From contig JAHABX010000012.1 in the NCBI GenBank assembly GCA_018376135.1, positions 28,356-92,355 on the forward strand: a DNA stretch of 64,000 nucleotides. Reading direction: 5' to 3'. Shown here piece after piece: positions 44,646-53,718 of this stretch. The position numbers and the translations under genes were made by a program. The notes under the pieces were generated by a model. It was not told where the DNA came from. It saw nothing but the letters and a program-made list of their open reading frames with translations, and did not search any database. The first letter of the stretch is position 1. Every line of letters starts with the position of its first letter. The DNA is from Clostridiales bacterium (GTDB lineage Bacteria > Bacillota > Clostridia > Lachnospirales > Lachnospiraceae).

Positions 44646-44674
44646 AGGTCCGCTTATGCGGACCTTTCTTTTTG
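44646..44674 (+). terminator. Riboswitch-controlled intrinsic terminator
   Basis: AGGTCCGC, loop TTAT, GCGGACCT, then TTCTTTTTG. It is the expression platform of the SAM riboswitch, 20 nt downstream of P1 and 33 bp before the metK ATG. Confidence 0.92.
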
Positions 44675-44706
44675 TTACTAACAGTCCATACACGAAAGGA
44701 GTACAA

Positions 44707-45897
44707 ATGGAAAAAATATTATTTACATCTGAATCTGTAACTGAAGGTCATCCGGATAAGATCTGCGACCAGATCTCCGACGCGGTCCTGGACGCTCTCA
44801 TGGCGCAGGATCCCAACAGCCGTGTTGCATGCGAGACAGCCACGACTACCGGTCTGGTGCTGGTCATGGGTGAGATCACCACCAATGCTTATGTGGATAT
44901 TCAGAAGATCGTAAGAGATACCATCCGCGAGATTGGTTATACAAGAGGAAAATTCGGATTTGACGCAGACAACTGCGCAGTCATCACTGCCATTGACGAG
45001 CAGTCCGCCGATATTGCACTGGGAGTAGACCGGGCGCTGGAGGCAAAGGAAAACCTGATGGATGACAGCGAGATCGAAGCCATCGGAGCAGGCGATCAGG
45101 GTATGATGTTCGGCTATGCAAGCAATGAAACCCCGGAGCTGATGCCTTACCCCATCGCACTGGCGCACAAGCTGGCGCTCAGACTTACGGAGGTCCGCAA
45201 AAACGGAACCCTTCCTTATCTGAGACCGGACGGCAAGACACAGGTCACTGTGGAGTATGACGAAGCAGGCAGACCTGTCCGCCTGGATGCGGTTGTCCTG
45301 TCCACCCAGCACAGCGAAGAGGTATCTCAGGAGCAGATCCATACAGACATTAAAAAATACGTATTTGATGAGACCATTCCGGCAGACATGGTAGATGCCG
45401 AAACCAAGTTCTTCATCAACCCCACCGGACGCTTCGTCATCGGCGGACCTCATGGAGACAGCGGTCTGACCGGACGCAAGATTATCGTAGACTCCTACGG
45501 CGGATATGCACGCCACGGCGGCGGCGCATTCTCCGGCAAGGACTGCACCAAGGTAGACCGTTCCGCTGCCTACGCTGCCCGCTATGCAGCCAAGAATATC
45601 GTAGCCGCAGGTCTTGCCGACAAGTGCGAGATTCAGCTTTCCTATGCCATCGGCGTAGCAAGACCGACCTCCGTCATGGTAGATACCTTCGGAACCGGAA
45701 AGCTCTCCGATCAGGAGCTGGTAGAGATCGTCCGCGAGAACTTCGATTTAAGACCGGCAGGAATCATCCGTATGCTGGATCTTCGCCGTCCGATCTACAA
45801 GCAGACTGCTGCATACGGACATTTTGGACGCACCGACCTGGATCTTCCATGGGAGAGAACCGATAAAGCAGAGCATTTAAAATCTTATCTTGCATAA
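44707..45897 (+). CDS. metK: S-adenosylmethionine synthetase
   Basis: 396 residues from ATG 44707 (GAAAGGAG before). Makes SAM from methionine and [40 protein letters not shown] and [27 protein letters not shown] are MetK signatures. A longer frame back to 44629 would run through the riboswitch terminator and is not translated. Controlled by the SAM-I riboswitch, a direct product feedback. Confidence 0.97.
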   Translation: MEKILFTSESVTEGHPDKICDQISDAVLDALMAQDPNSRVACETATTTGLVLVMGEITTNAYVDIQKIVRDTIREIGYTRGKFGFDADNCAVITAIDEQSADIALGVDRALEAKENLMDDSEIEAIGAGDQGMMFGYASNETPELMPYPIALAHKLALRLTEVRKNGTLPYLRPDGKTQVTVEYDEAGRPVRLDAVVLSTQHSEEVSQEQIHTDIKKYVFDETIPADMVDAETKFFINPTGRFVIGGPHGDSGLTGRKIIVDSYGGYARHGGGAFSGKDCTKVDRSAAYAARYAAKNIVAAGLADKCEIQLSYAIGVARPTSVMVDTFGTGKLSDQELVEIVRENFDLRPAGIIRMLDLRRPIYKQTAAYGHFGRTDLDLPWERTDKAEHLKSYLA

Positions 45898-45912
45898 GCA
45901 CAGAACCATATG

Positions 45913-45955
45913 GCAGGCATTGGGAGAGTTATCCCGATGCCTGCTTTTGTTTTTA
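45913..45955 (+). terminator. Terminator of metK
   Basis: GCAGGCATTGGGA, loop GAGTTA, TCCCGATGCCTGC, then TTTTGTTTTT. Confidence 0.92.
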
Positions 45956-45984
45956 TTGTCATATTGTCAAAAATAATTTATACT
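45956..45984 (+). promoter_or_regulatory. Promoter of the DAACS symporter gene
   Basis: TTGTCA (45956-45961), 17-nt spacer, TATACT (45979-45984), immediately after the metK terminator. Confidence 0.6.
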
Positions 45985-46040
45985 ATATAGAAGCCGGAGT
46001 TTCCGGAAAATCAAAAATCCATGAGAAGAGGGAGAAAATC

Positions 46041-47219
46041 ATGAAGAAAATCTTACAAAGCCTTCCGTTCCGCCTTCTTGCCGGTGTGGTCATCGGTATC
46101 CTTGTCGGAATGGCCGCAAATGAAGCATTCATGAACATCATCGTAACCGTCAAACAGGTGCTTGGTCAGGTGATCAACTTCTGTGTACCGCTGATCATCA
46201 TCGGTTTTATCGCGCCTTCCATCACCAAACTTGGGAAAAATGCTTCCCGCATGCTGGGGGTCGCACTGCTCATCGCCTATATTTCTTCCATAGGCGCCGC
46301 GTTATGCTCTATGCTGGCAGGATACGGACTGATCCCGCACCTGTCCATCGTATCCTCTGCAGAAGGCTTAAAGGAGCTTCCTGAGGTACTTTTCAATCTG
46401 GAGATCCCACCAATCATGAACGTCATGAGCGCTCTTGTATTTTCAATACTGATCGGTCTTGGTGTGACCTGGACCAGATCGGACCGCACCGCAGAGATTC
46501 TGGAAGAGTTCCAGCAGATCGTCCTGCAGATCGTAACCAAAGTCATTATTCCGATCCTGCCGCTGTTCATCGCATGTACCTTCTGCGGACTTTCCTATGA
46601 AGGCACCATTACCCGTCAGCTTCCGGTATTCTTAAAGGTCATCATCATCGTTATGATCGGACACTACCTCTGGATGGCGCTTTTATATTTTCTGGCAGGT
46701 ATCTACTCCGGCAAGAACCCTGTGGAGGTCATAAAGCACTACGGACCTGCATACATCACCGCTGTAGGAACCATGTCTTCCGCTGCCACGCTGGCGGTGG
46801 CTCTGCGCTGCGCACGGAAGTCCTCCGTTCTCCGCGAGGATATGGTAAGCTTCGGCATACCTCTCTTTGCAAACATTCACCTGTGCGGTTCTGTCCTGAC
46901 TGAGGTTTTCTTCGTCATGACCGTATCTCAGATCCTTTACGGCGGCATCCCGTCCATGGGAACCATGATTCTGTTCTGCCTGCTGCTGGGTGTCTTTGCC
47001 ATCGGCGCACCGGGTGTTCCGGGAGGAACGGTTATGGCATCCCTGGGACTGATCAGCGGCATTCTGTTATTTGATGAGACAGGTCTGGCACTGATGCTGA
47101 CCATCTTCGCTTTGCAGGACAGCTTCGGCACCGCATGTAATGTCACCGGAGACGGCGCACTGACTCTGATGCTGACCGGATATGCAGATAAGCATCACAT
47201 GGAAGCTGAGACCAAGTAA
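46041..47219 (+). CDS. Dicarboxylate/amino acid:cation symporter (DAACS family)
   Basis: 392 residues with 8-9 transmembrane segments. Family landmarks: FRLLAGVVIGILVGM at the N-terminus, VGTMSSAATLAVALR (the HP1 serine-rich turn), PLFANIHLCGSVLTEVFF (helix 7 region) and GAPGVPGGTV (HP2 tip), with DSFGTACNVTGDGALTLM in helix 8 where Asp and Asn bind cation and substrate. Takes up Glu, Asp, Ser or C4-dicarboxylates; the exact one is not predictable. GAAGAGGGAG precedes the ATG. Confidence 0.92.
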   Translation: MKKILQSLPFRLLAGVVIGILVGMAANEAFMNIIVTVKQVLGQVINFCVPLIIIGFIAPSITKLGKNASRMLGVALLIAYISSIGAALCSMLAGYGLIPHLSIVSSAEGLKELPEVLFNLEIPPIMNVMSALVFSILIGLGVTWTRSDRTAEILEEFQQIVLQIVTKVIIPILPLFIACTFCGLSYEGTITRQLPVFLKVIIIVMIGHYLWMALLYFLAGIYSGKNPVEVIKHYGPAYITAVGTMSSAATLAVALRCARKSSVLREDMVSFGIPLFANIHLCGSVLTEVFFVMTVSQILYGGIPSMGTMILFCLLLGVFAIGAPGVPGGTVMASLGLISGILLFDETGLALMLTIFALQDSFGTACNVTGDGALTLMLTGYADKHHMEAETK

Positions 47220-47244
47220 AATTGCAAATTTAAGACTTTTACAA

Positions 47245-47312
47245 AAAACAAGCATATCCCGTAGAGTTCCAACCCTTTCAGCAAAGGATACTCTAGTGGA
47301 TATGCTTGTTTT
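47245..47312. terminator. Long nested inverted repeat between symporter gene and murA
   Basis: Outer 15-bp perfect arms AAAACAAGCATATCC (47245-47259) and GGATATGCTTGTTTT (47298-47312); inner arms AGAGT/ACTCT and CCTTT/AAAGG. A/T runs flank both sides, so it can end both convergent transcripts. Size and nesting are larger than an ordinary terminator. Confidence 0.75.
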
Positions 47313-47343
47313 ATCTATTTTTTCACTGTATTCACTTTTAATC

Positions 47344-48636
47344 TCAACCGACCTTCAGCCGGAACTTCTGGATCTCCTTCTCACTGGAGACCTTCTCCAT
47401 CTTCGCCCCAAGGCTTCGGAACTTCTCATCCAGCTTCTCATAGCCGCGCTCTACATAATAGATGTCATCCACGATGGTAATGCCCTCTGCTGCCAGTCCG
47501 GCAATCACAAGGGCTGCTCCCGCGCGCAGATCCGGAGCGCTCACTCTTGCACCTGTGAACTTCTCCACACCGCTGATCACTGCCACATTACCTTCCACCT
47601 TTACGGATGCGCCCATACGTGCCAGCTCATCCACATAACGGAAACGGTTCTCGAAGATACTCTCCGTCACGATACTGGTTCCTTCTGCCAGTGCCAGAGA
47701 TACTGCGATCTGAGGCTGCATATCTGTAGGAAATCCCGGATAGGGCATGGTCTTTACATGGGTGCACAAAAGCTTCTGCGGCGCTATCACACGGACCGCG
47801 TCATCATATTCATGCACCTGGCATCCCAGCTCCAGAAGCTTCGCGCTGGTTGCCTCCAGATGCTTCGGGATCACATTGCGAAGCACCACATTGCCTCCGG
47901 TCACAGCCGCCGCAAACATGAAGGTTCCCGCTTCGATCTGATCCGGAATAATGGAATACTCCGTTCTGTGCAGAGACTTCACGCCACGGATGCGGATCAC
48001 GTCTGTACCGGCTCCCTTGATGCTGGCTCCCATACTGTTCAGGAAGTTCGCCACATCTACTACATGAGGCTCCTTCGCCGCATTCTCAATGGTCGTATTG
48101 CCGTCCGCCATGGCTGCTGCCATCATAATATTGATGGTCGCACCCACGCTGACCATATCCAGAAATATATGCGCACCGTGCAGCTCCTCTGCCTCTGCGA
48201 TGATAAATCCATGCTCGATCCTGGTCACGGCTCCCATGGCCTTAAAGCCCTTCAGATGCTGGTCAATGGGACGGCTCCCGATATTGCAGCCTCCCGGAAG
48301 CGGCACCTGCGCTCTTCTGTACTTTCCCAGCAGAGCGCCCAGCAGATAGTAAGACGCCCGGATCTTCTTCATGCTCTCATTTTCCACAATACAGTTCTCC
48401 ACGCCGGAACCGTTAATGGTCACCGTATGACGGTCGATCCGCTCGATCTGCGCACCGATCTCTCCCATAGCTTCCAACAAAGCATTGATATCCCGGACAT
48501 CCGGAAGATTTTCTATATATACAGTTTCATCCGTCATATTCGCAGCGGCAAGAATCGCCAGAGCCGCGTTCTTCGCTCCGCCAATCTCCACTTCACCGTT
48601 CAGAGGGATTCCTCCCTTAATAATATACTGTTCCAC
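47344..48636 (-). CDS. murA: UDP-N-acetylglucosamine 1-carboxyvinyltransferase
   Basis: 430 residues. First committed step of peptidoglycan synthesis: transfers enolpyruvate from PEP to UDP-GlcNAc. GGAKNAALAILAA (Lys22-type PEP site), the fosfomycin-target Cys in PLPGGCNIGSRPIDQHLKG, and RAGAALVIAGLAAEG near the end. This clade contains the MurAB/MurZ-like second copies found in Firmicutes; whether another murA exists cannot be seen. Divergent from the sigma factor gene. Confidence 0.95.
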   Translation of the reverse strand: MEQYIIKGGIPLNGEVEIGGAKNAALAILAAANMTDETVYIENLPDVRDINALLEAMGEIGAQIERIDRHTVTINGSGVENCIVENESMKKIRASYYLLGALLGKYRRAQVPLPGGCNIGSRPIDQHLKGFKAMGAVTRIEHGFIIAEAEELHGAHIFLDMVSVGATINIMMAAAMADGNTTIENAAKEPHVVDVANFLNSMGASIKGAGTDVIRIRGVKSLHRTEYSIIPDQIEAGTFMFAAAVTGGNVVLRNVIPKHLEATSAKLLELGCQVHEYDDAVRVIAPQKLLCTHVKTMPYPGFPTDMQPQIAVSLALAEGTSIVTESIFENRFRYVDELARMGASVKVEGNVAVISGVEKFTGARVSAPDLRAGAALVIAGLAAEGITIVDDIYYVERGYEKLDEKFRSLGAKMEKVSSEKEIQKFRLKVG

Positions 48637-48890
48637 GACAACACCTCATCGCTTTCGTTCCAACTATTTTATATGTAAAGGTTGCGCCAAAACCGCGCTT
48701 CTTATTCGCAAATCTGAGTGATACACCCACTTTCAAGTATATCTTAGTTATTATAAACTACCCCTATAGAAAAATCAATCAACACAATGTCAAAAAATAT
48801 TGGGTTTTCTGCAACTTTTTTATATTGTAAGATATCTATTATATACAGAACGAAAAATACAGCTGTTCAGCGGCTATGAAAGGAGAATAT

Positions 48891-49382
48891 ATGAAACCGG
48901 ATAAATATGAACTTCTCATCACATATCTGATCGATCATCAGGATAAATTTTACCGGCTGGCATTCAGCTATGTCAAAAAGAAAGACGATGCCCTCGATGT
49001 TGTCCAAAATGCCATATGCAAGGCATTGGAGCATCACGACGCGCTGAAAAATGAAGACGCGCTGAAAACATGGTTCTACCGCATTCTCGTAAACGAGAGC
49101 CTTCTCTTCCTGAAAAAACAAAAAGAGAAGCTTTTACCGGATGCGGATCAGGAGCTTCACATTCCTTATTATGAAAAGGGATATGACATCCATGATGATC
49201 TGTATGACCAGATCAATCAACTGGATGCAGATCTGCAGACCATCATCAAGCTTCGTTACTTTGAAGAAATGTCTCTGCAGGAAATTGCAGACATTACCGA
49301 AACCAATCTGAACACGGTCAAATCAAAACTATATCGAAGTCTGAAACTATTAAAGCAAAATTTAGAGGAGGTAGCCATATGA
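48891..49382 (+). CDS. ECF-type sigma factor (SigV-like)
   Basis: 163 residues from ATG 48891; the AAAGGAG ribosome site lies just before it, which rules out the ATG at 48876. Sigma region 2 (FYRLAFSYVKKKDDALDVVQNAICKALEHHDALKNEDALKTWFYRILVNE) and region 4 (QTIIKLRYFEEMSLQEIADITETNLNTVKSKLYRSLKLL), no other regions. Its stop overlaps the start of the RsiV-like anti-sigma gene (ATGA), so the two are co-translated. Likely an envelope/lysozyme stress regulator by analogy with B. subtilis SigV. Confidence 0.93.
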   Translation: MKPDKYELLITYLIDHQDKFYRLAFSYVKKKDDALDVVQNAICKALEHHDALKNEDALKTWFYRILVNESLLFLKKQKEKLLPDADQELHIPYYEKGYDIHDDLYDQINQLDADLQTIIKLRYFEEMSLQEIADITETNLNTVKSKLYRSLKLLKQNLEEVAI

Positions 49383-50266
49383 ATAACCTGAAAGAAGCCA
49401 AGGAGCGCTATGACAGTATTACGATCCCGCCTGAACTGTCAGAACGTGTACAGGAAGTCATTGCACAGTCTGCGCAGAGCAGGACGACGGACAGCAAGAT
49501 CATCCCTCTCCGGCGAAGCAGAAAAATATTACGAAGAAGTATGGGAACCGCAGCTGCGGCAGCCATTGCTTTTACGGTACTGCTCAACACCAACACTGCT
49601 TTTGCCCAGGGAATGATGGACATTCCGGTCATCGGAGCAGTGGCGCGGATACTGACTTTCCAGTCCTACGAAAAGGAAGAAGAGAACATCGGTATTTCCG
49701 TGGAGATTCCCAGTCTGGAAATGATCTCCGAATCCAACAGCGGACTTGCAGATTCCATCAATGAGGAGATCCACACCCTCTGCCAGCAGTATGCAGATGA
49801 GGCTTTACAGATCGCTCTGGATTACAGAACCGCATTTCTGGAGACCGGCGGTACAGAAGAAGAATGGGCGGCACACAATATCCAGATTCAGGTAGGATAT
49901 GAGCTCAAATCCCAGACAGAAGATTATCTGTCCTTCGTCATCACCGGAAATCAGAACTGGTCCTCCGCCTACAGCGAATCCAGATATTATAATATTGACC
50001 TGAAAAATGAAAAGATGGTAACATTGAGAGATCTTCTGGGAGAGGATTATGAGCAGATCGTCAATGAGAGTATCCAGTCCCAGATGGCAGCAAAAGCTGC
50101 AGAAACCGGTATGGAATTCTTTACCGCAGAAGAAGGCGGCTTTGCAGGAATCACCGAACAGGTGAAGTTCTATATCAACGCAGCCAACAACCCCGTTATC
50201 GTATTTGGCAAATACGAAATTGCACCCGGTGCAGCCGGCAGCCCGGAATTTGAAATTACAAAATAA
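49379..50266 (+). CDS. RsiV-like anti-sigma factor with DUF3298 domain
   Basis: 295 residues. Cytoplasmic sigma-binding part (1-55), one transmembrane helix (MGTAAAAAIAFTVLLNTNTAFA), MMDIPVIGAVARILTFQSYE juxtamembrane segment, and an external DUF4163/DUF3298 region (VGYELKSQTEDYLSFVITGNQNWSSAYSESRYYNIDLKNEKMVTLRDLLGEDY). In B. subtilis RsiV this domain binds lysozyme, leading to its site-1/site-2 proteolysis and release of SigV. The same reading applies here, but direct lysozyme binding is inferred. Confidence 0.9.
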   Translation: MNNLKEAKERYDSITIPPELSERVQEVIAQSAQSRTTDSKIIPLRRSRKILRRSMGTAAAAAIAFTVLLNTNTAFAQGMMDIPVIGAVARILTFQSYEKEEENIGISVEIPSLEMISESNSGLADSINEEIHTLCQQYADEALQIALDYRTAFLETGGTEEEWAAHNIQIQVGYELKSQTEDYLSFVITGNQNWSSAYSESRYYNIDLKNEKMVTLRDLLGEDYEQIVNESIQSQMAAKAAETGMEFFTAEEGGFAGITEQVKFYINAANNPVIVFGKYEIAPGAAGSPEFEITK

Positions 50267-50279
50267 AGGAGATTTTACA

Positions 50280-50861
50280 ATGAAAAAAATAGCAGTATTC
50301 TTTATGATTATGGTGATTGGAGTCACAGCAGCAGCCTGCGGACAGAAAAAAGAAGAGAGTACCGCACCGGAAACAACGGTCACGGAAGAAACAGACTCCG
50401 CTGACGAGGCTGAAAAAGAGGAGGAAGCTGAGGCTCCTGCACAGCTTCCTGCCGAAACACCGGAAGAAGCAGAACCTGTCGGCGAAACTTCGGAAGAATC
50501 CCCGGCAGCCCAGGTATATGAAGACAATTTTTCAGTGGACAGTGATGCATACGAAGCCTTCGCTCAGAAGATCAAGGCAGCCGCAGCCGATCAGGATCTG
50601 GAAGCGCTTGCGGATCTGACCTGCTTCCCCGTATATGTGGGCTTAGAGGAAGCCGGCGTTGTGGAAACCCGCGAGGATTTCCTGAAACTTGGCGCAGAAA
50701 AGATTTTTACTCCTGAGCTGGTAGAATCGGTCACCGGCGCAGACGAGACCAAGCTGTCACCGAGTATGGCCGGCTTCTCTCTGGACTCCGTTGGAAATGC
50801 CAACATCAACTTTGGCGTGGATCCGGACGGACATCTGGCAGTCAATGGTATTAATTACTAA
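50280..50861 (+). CDS. Small lipoprotein in the sigma/anti-sigma operon
   Basis: 193 residues from ATG 50280 (AAAGGAG before). Lipobox AAAC, a long Glu/Pro/Ala-rich linker (residues 20-75), then a globular domain SDAYEAFAQKIKAAAADQDLEALADLTCFPVYVG...FSLDSVGNANINFGVDPDGHLAVNGINY, similar in layout to small NTF2-like extracytoplasmic domains. 13 bp behind the anti-sigma gene, so part of the same stress operon; perhaps an envelope-protective or lysozyme-handling protein. Confidence 0.82.
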   Translation: MKKIAVFFMIMVIGVTAAACGQKKEESTAPETTVTEETDSADEAEKEEEAEAPAQLPAETPEEAEPVGETSEESPAAQVYEDNFSVDSDAYEAFAQKIKAAAADQDLEALADLTCFPVYVGLEEAGVVETREDFLKLGAEKIFTPELVESVTGADETKLSPSMAGFSLDSVGNANINFGVDPDGHLAVNGINY

Positions 50862-50875
50862 CCTCTAAACTCCCG

Positions 50876-50930
50876 CTCCTTTTCGACAGGAAGAGCTGTT
50901 CCTGCTTCCTGCCGGAAAGGAGTATTTTTA
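50876..50930 (+). terminator. Terminator of the sigma/anti-sigma operon
   Basis: CTCCTTTTCGACAGGAAG and CTTCCTGCCGGAAAGGAG (18-bp arms with mismatches) followed by TATTTTTATT. Confidence 0.85.
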
Positions 50931-50998
50931 TTGTACGCATTCTATTTGTATGTTAAAATAAAAACAACAAGTATCAACCATGGAGGTCCCCTGAACCG

Positions 50999-51442
50999 AT
51001 GATCCGAATTTTTCAAAATGAAGACCTGGAACAGGTCATACAGATCTGGCTCCGCACCAATATACAGGCACACCCGTTTATCCCTCCTGACTATTGGCAG
51101 GAACATTATGAGACTGTAAAAGAGATGCTTCCTCAGTCAGAATTATACGTCTGGGAGGAATCCGGGCAGATACAGGGCTTCATCGGACTGGATGACGATT
51201 ATATCTGCGGCATCTTTGTCCGGCAGGACGCACAGTCCCGGGGCATCGGCAAAAAGCTGCTGGATCATGTAAAAGCGCTCAAATCCGGTCTGACTCTCCA
51301 TGTCTATCAGAAAAATTCCGCTGCGGTCCGCTTCTATGAACGGGAAGGATTCACAACAGAATCTGAAGGCACCGATGAAGATTCCGGTGAGAAAGATTAT
51401 CTGATGGTATGGGAACATCCATCAAAAAGGAGCATGTTATGA
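50999..51442 (+). CDS. GNAT N-acetyltransferase (YiaC-like)
   Basis: 147 residues. MIRIFQNEDLEQVIQIWLRTNIQAHPFIPPDYW start, acetyl-CoA loop QDAQSRGIGKKLLDHVK, ending in the LHVYQKNSAAVRFYEREGF motif of the family. Protein- or small-molecule acetyltransferase. TGGAGGTCCCCTGAACCG precedes the ATG. Its stop overlaps the next start (ATGA). Confidence 0.9.
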   Translation: MIRIFQNEDLEQVIQIWLRTNIQAHPFIPPDYWQEHYETVKEMLPQSELYVWEESGQIQGFIGLDDDYICGIFVRQDAQSRGIGKKLLDHVKALKSGLTLHVYQKNSAAVRFYEREGFTTESEGTDEDSGEKDYLMVWEHPSKRSML

Positions 51443-52410
51443 AAAAACACTTACCAAATGTTCTGACGGCTGTCTGCTGTGTACTTCTGATCATTTCTCT
51501 GTTTCAAAATGCCTCTCTGAAGCAGGAACTTCAGAACCTTCAATCTGACACAGCCTGGAGTATCTCCTCTGTACAGACTTCCGTCGACAGCCTCTACGCA
51601 GACATCGACACACTGCTTCAGGAACAGGCTTCTCTTCTCTCCGACAGCAGCTGGACCTTTCCGGACAGTACGGACCTTCAGGATGGCACGGCTTTCGTTC
51701 TGTGCTCTGTCTCTCCGAAGGAATATCGTCCGGAAAAGACCTCTGCAGCTCTGATCTGCAACGGCACAGAGTATCCTATGGTTCTGCAGAACGGTACGTA
51801 TTCCGCAGAACTGCCGCTTCCTCTCTTCCAGGAATCCTGGATAAGCGCAGTCCGTTTTACGGAGGAGGACACCATACGCACAGAAAAGCTGGACTGGTAT
51901 CTGTCTCCCAGATATGAGTATCTTCCTACCGTATTCGCCAACTATCAGGGCAGCATTTCCTGGAATCCAGAAAACGGAATCACCACGAAGACCTATAACG
52001 GAGAACTTACTATAGAGGTCGACTCCACAGACGAAAATACTTCCGCTGTCCAGTCCATTACCCTGGTAGAATGCATCAACGGAGAAGAGGCGGTCACCAC
52101 CGATATTCCTTTGAACACCGTTCCTGTTCATTCAGATGAGGATACCATACCTCTCCACGAGGAATCAGAGATTCCTTCCACATTTTACTATACGCTGGAC
52201 AAATCCACTGAGATTCCTTTTGACAGCACCTACGATGCTTACATAGAGGTTGTGGATCATTATAATTTTCACCACCGTGCATGGATCGCCCGTGATAGAA
52301 TCGATGCCGAAGGTGAACCGGCAGATTCGGATATGGAATGGTGGACCGGTATGGAGGCAGATATCTACAATGAGAACGGTACGGCGCTCTATCTGCCAGG
52401 CGAAGGATAA
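51439..52410 (+). CDS. Membrane-anchored extracytoplasmic protein, unknown function
   Basis: 323 residues from ATG 51439 (AAGGAGCATGTT before; overlaps the previous stop). N-terminal anchor helix (LPNVLTAVCCVLLIISLF) and a short coiled-coil (ASLKQELQNLQSDTAWSISSVQTSVDSLYADIDTLLQE), then a beta-rich external domain (residues about 70-323) with many aromatic and acidic residues and repeated Ig-like strand patterns. No family recognised. Paired with the GNAT gene only by coupling. Confidence 0.75.
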   Translation: MKKHLPNVLTAVCCVLLIISLFQNASLKQELQNLQSDTAWSISSVQTSVDSLYADIDTLLQEQASLLSDSSWTFPDSTDLQDGTAFVLCSVSPKEYRPEKTSAALICNGTEYPMVLQNGTYSAELPLPLFQESWISAVRFTEEDTIRTEKLDWYLSPRYEYLPTVFANYQGSISWNPENGITTKTYNGELTIEVDSTDENTSAVQSITLVECINGEEAVTTDIPLNTVPVHSDEDTIPLHEESEIPSTFYYTLDKSTEIPFDSTYDAYIEVVDHYNFHHRAWIARDRIDAEGEPADSDMEWWTGMEADIYNENGTALYLPGEG

Positions 52411-52446
52411 CATGCAGGCTCAGACCACCCAAAGGAGGTACTTTTT

Positions 52447-52710
52447 ATGATTACGATCTTCAACCGCAAAAACGTCTACACCGGCAATGACATGGGGCAG
52501 TTTTCCAATATCCGCCGGACACTGGCTGACCACAGAATCCGCTACACCTACCATATCCGCAACCAGATGGGGCAGTGGACCGGTCGCGGAACCCTGCGCG
52601 GACGGACCGGAAGTGCCGGACAGCTCAATACCCCGCAGGAGACCTACGAGGTATATGTTCATAAAAAAGACTATGAAGAAGCAGTGCATTTGATTCAGAC
52701 ATCCAAATAG
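52447..52710 (+). CDS. Small conserved protein, possible DUF2007-like
   Basis: 87 residues. MITIFNRKNVYTGNDMGQFSNIRRTLADHRIRYTYHIRNQMG...YEVYVHKKDYEEAVHLIQ: short alpha/beta layout with a C-terminal segment resembling the DUF2007 signal-transducing fold. AAAGGAGG before the ATG. Conserved in related clostridia as far as I recall; no function known. Confidence 0.7.
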   Translation: MITIFNRKNVYTGNDMGQFSNIRRTLADHRIRYTYHIRNQMGQWTGRGTLRGRTGSAGQLNTPQETYEVYVHKKDYEEAVHLIQTSK

Positions 52711-53038
52711 GATGATGGTATAATTTCTTTTAATGACTTTAATTAAAATGGAATTTGGTGGAACTGTTTTATATGATGATTATCAAGATTTACATGACAA
52801 CTAAATCGTAAACTGAAAATTGTTGGGTATTACAGAAGAACCAGACGTATAGCAAACCCAGCCGGAGCAGCGGGCGGTCAAGATGAACGGATGTGTGAAT
52901 GCCGATGTGGAAAAGCACGTTAAATTAAAGCTGATTGAAAGCCTTATGAAGTTTAGGTTTGACCGTTGAGATAGGTTTTGAAAACAAAATATGGTAGAAT
53001 GAAGCCAGTAGCAAATTTGATTTCAGGAAATTGAGAAT
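52711..53038 (+). other. Gene-poor, AT-rich left edge of the accessory island
   Basis: 328 bp without a credible complete gene. It has two short orphan frames, MTLIKMEFGGTVLYDDYQDL... (52734-52804) and MNGCVNADVEKHVKLKLIES... (52884-52970), which look like coding scraps without ribosome sites. Base composition drops here relative to the flanking backbone, so this is probably where foreign DNA joins. Confidence 0.4.
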
Positions 53039-53434
53039 ATGAATTTATTACAAGAAAGAGATTATGAGTTAATAGCAGAAGCGAAAAAAGCAATTCGTCT
53101 AAACTACGATAAAGAGCACTATAATCATACTGTAGGAGCAGCTATACGTTGTAAAAACGGCAAAGTATATGTTGGGGTAAATCTTTATTCTTTGCATGGA
53201 GCCTGTGCGGAGCAAGTGGCAATAGGAACAGCAATCACAAATGGAGAAAGGAACTTTGACACTATAGTTGCAGTTAGAGGAAAAGAGGGTGAGGAAATCA
53301 TACCTCCTTGTGGAAACTGCCGCCAGATATTGCATGATTATACGCCGGATTGTGACGTCATTGTGTCGGTAGATGGAGAGCCAAAAAAAATTAAAGCAAA
53401 AACACTTCTGCCTTTTTCCTATTCGGTTGAATAA
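53039..53434 (+). CDS. Cytidine deaminase-family protein
   Basis: 131 residues. Zinc-deaminase motifs ACAEQVAIGTAIT (C-A-E, with the proton-shuttling Glu) and PPCGNCRQIL. N-terminus IAEAKKAIRLNYDKEHYNHTVGAAIRCKNGKVYVGVNLYSLHG. Closest in size and motif spacing to blasticidin-S-deaminase/cytidine deaminase. AT-rich codon use unlike the backbone genes suggests recent arrival. May act in nucleoside salvage, or in resistance to a nucleoside antibiotic; deaminases are also found near defence genes. Confidence 0.85.
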   Translation: MNLLQERDYELIAEAKKAIRLNYDKEHYNHTVGAAIRCKNGKVYVGVNLYSLHGACAEQVAIGTAITNGERNFDTIVAVRGKEGEEIIPPCGNCRQILHDYTPDCDVIVSVDGEPKKIKAKTLLPFSYSVE

Positions 53435-53661
53435 AGTTCCGTTTGCCAAACTGAAATAAGTAAATAAAACTAAATATCTACCGCCCATCACGGCGGCACA
53501 TAGAAGCAGTAAATCTGAAAAAGGGTTGCTGCTTTTTTGCATTTTCATTTGGTATTTTTGAAAAATACCGTACTGAAAGGACAAAGCAGAAAAATTTGAA
53601 AAAATACAGAAACAAGGCAGCTTATTACACATAAATATTTGAGAATTTTTCTCAGATTCTG

Positions 53662-53689
53662 TTTACAAAATAAGAAAACAGAATATAAT
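53662..53689 (+). promoter_or_regulatory. Promoter of the rloA-rloB pair
   Basis: TTTACA (53662-53667), 16-nt spacer, TATAAT (53684-53689), 29 bp before the rloA ATG. The preceding 270 bp have two weak stems (CCGCC/GGCGG near 53481-53496 and AAGCAG/CTGCTT near 53504-53534 followed by T6), a likely terminator of the deaminase gene. Confidence 0.7.
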
Positions 53690-53718
53690 AGAGATATGAA
53701 CAGCAGGAGGTGGATATC

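Noticed and set aside
44629..44706. N-terminal extension of MetK
   Set aside because: It covers the riboswitch terminator hairpin; the ribosome site and family start are at 44707.
47182..48678. 498-residue plus-strand frame opposite murA
   Set aside because: Antisense shadow; murA motifs are complete on the minus strand.
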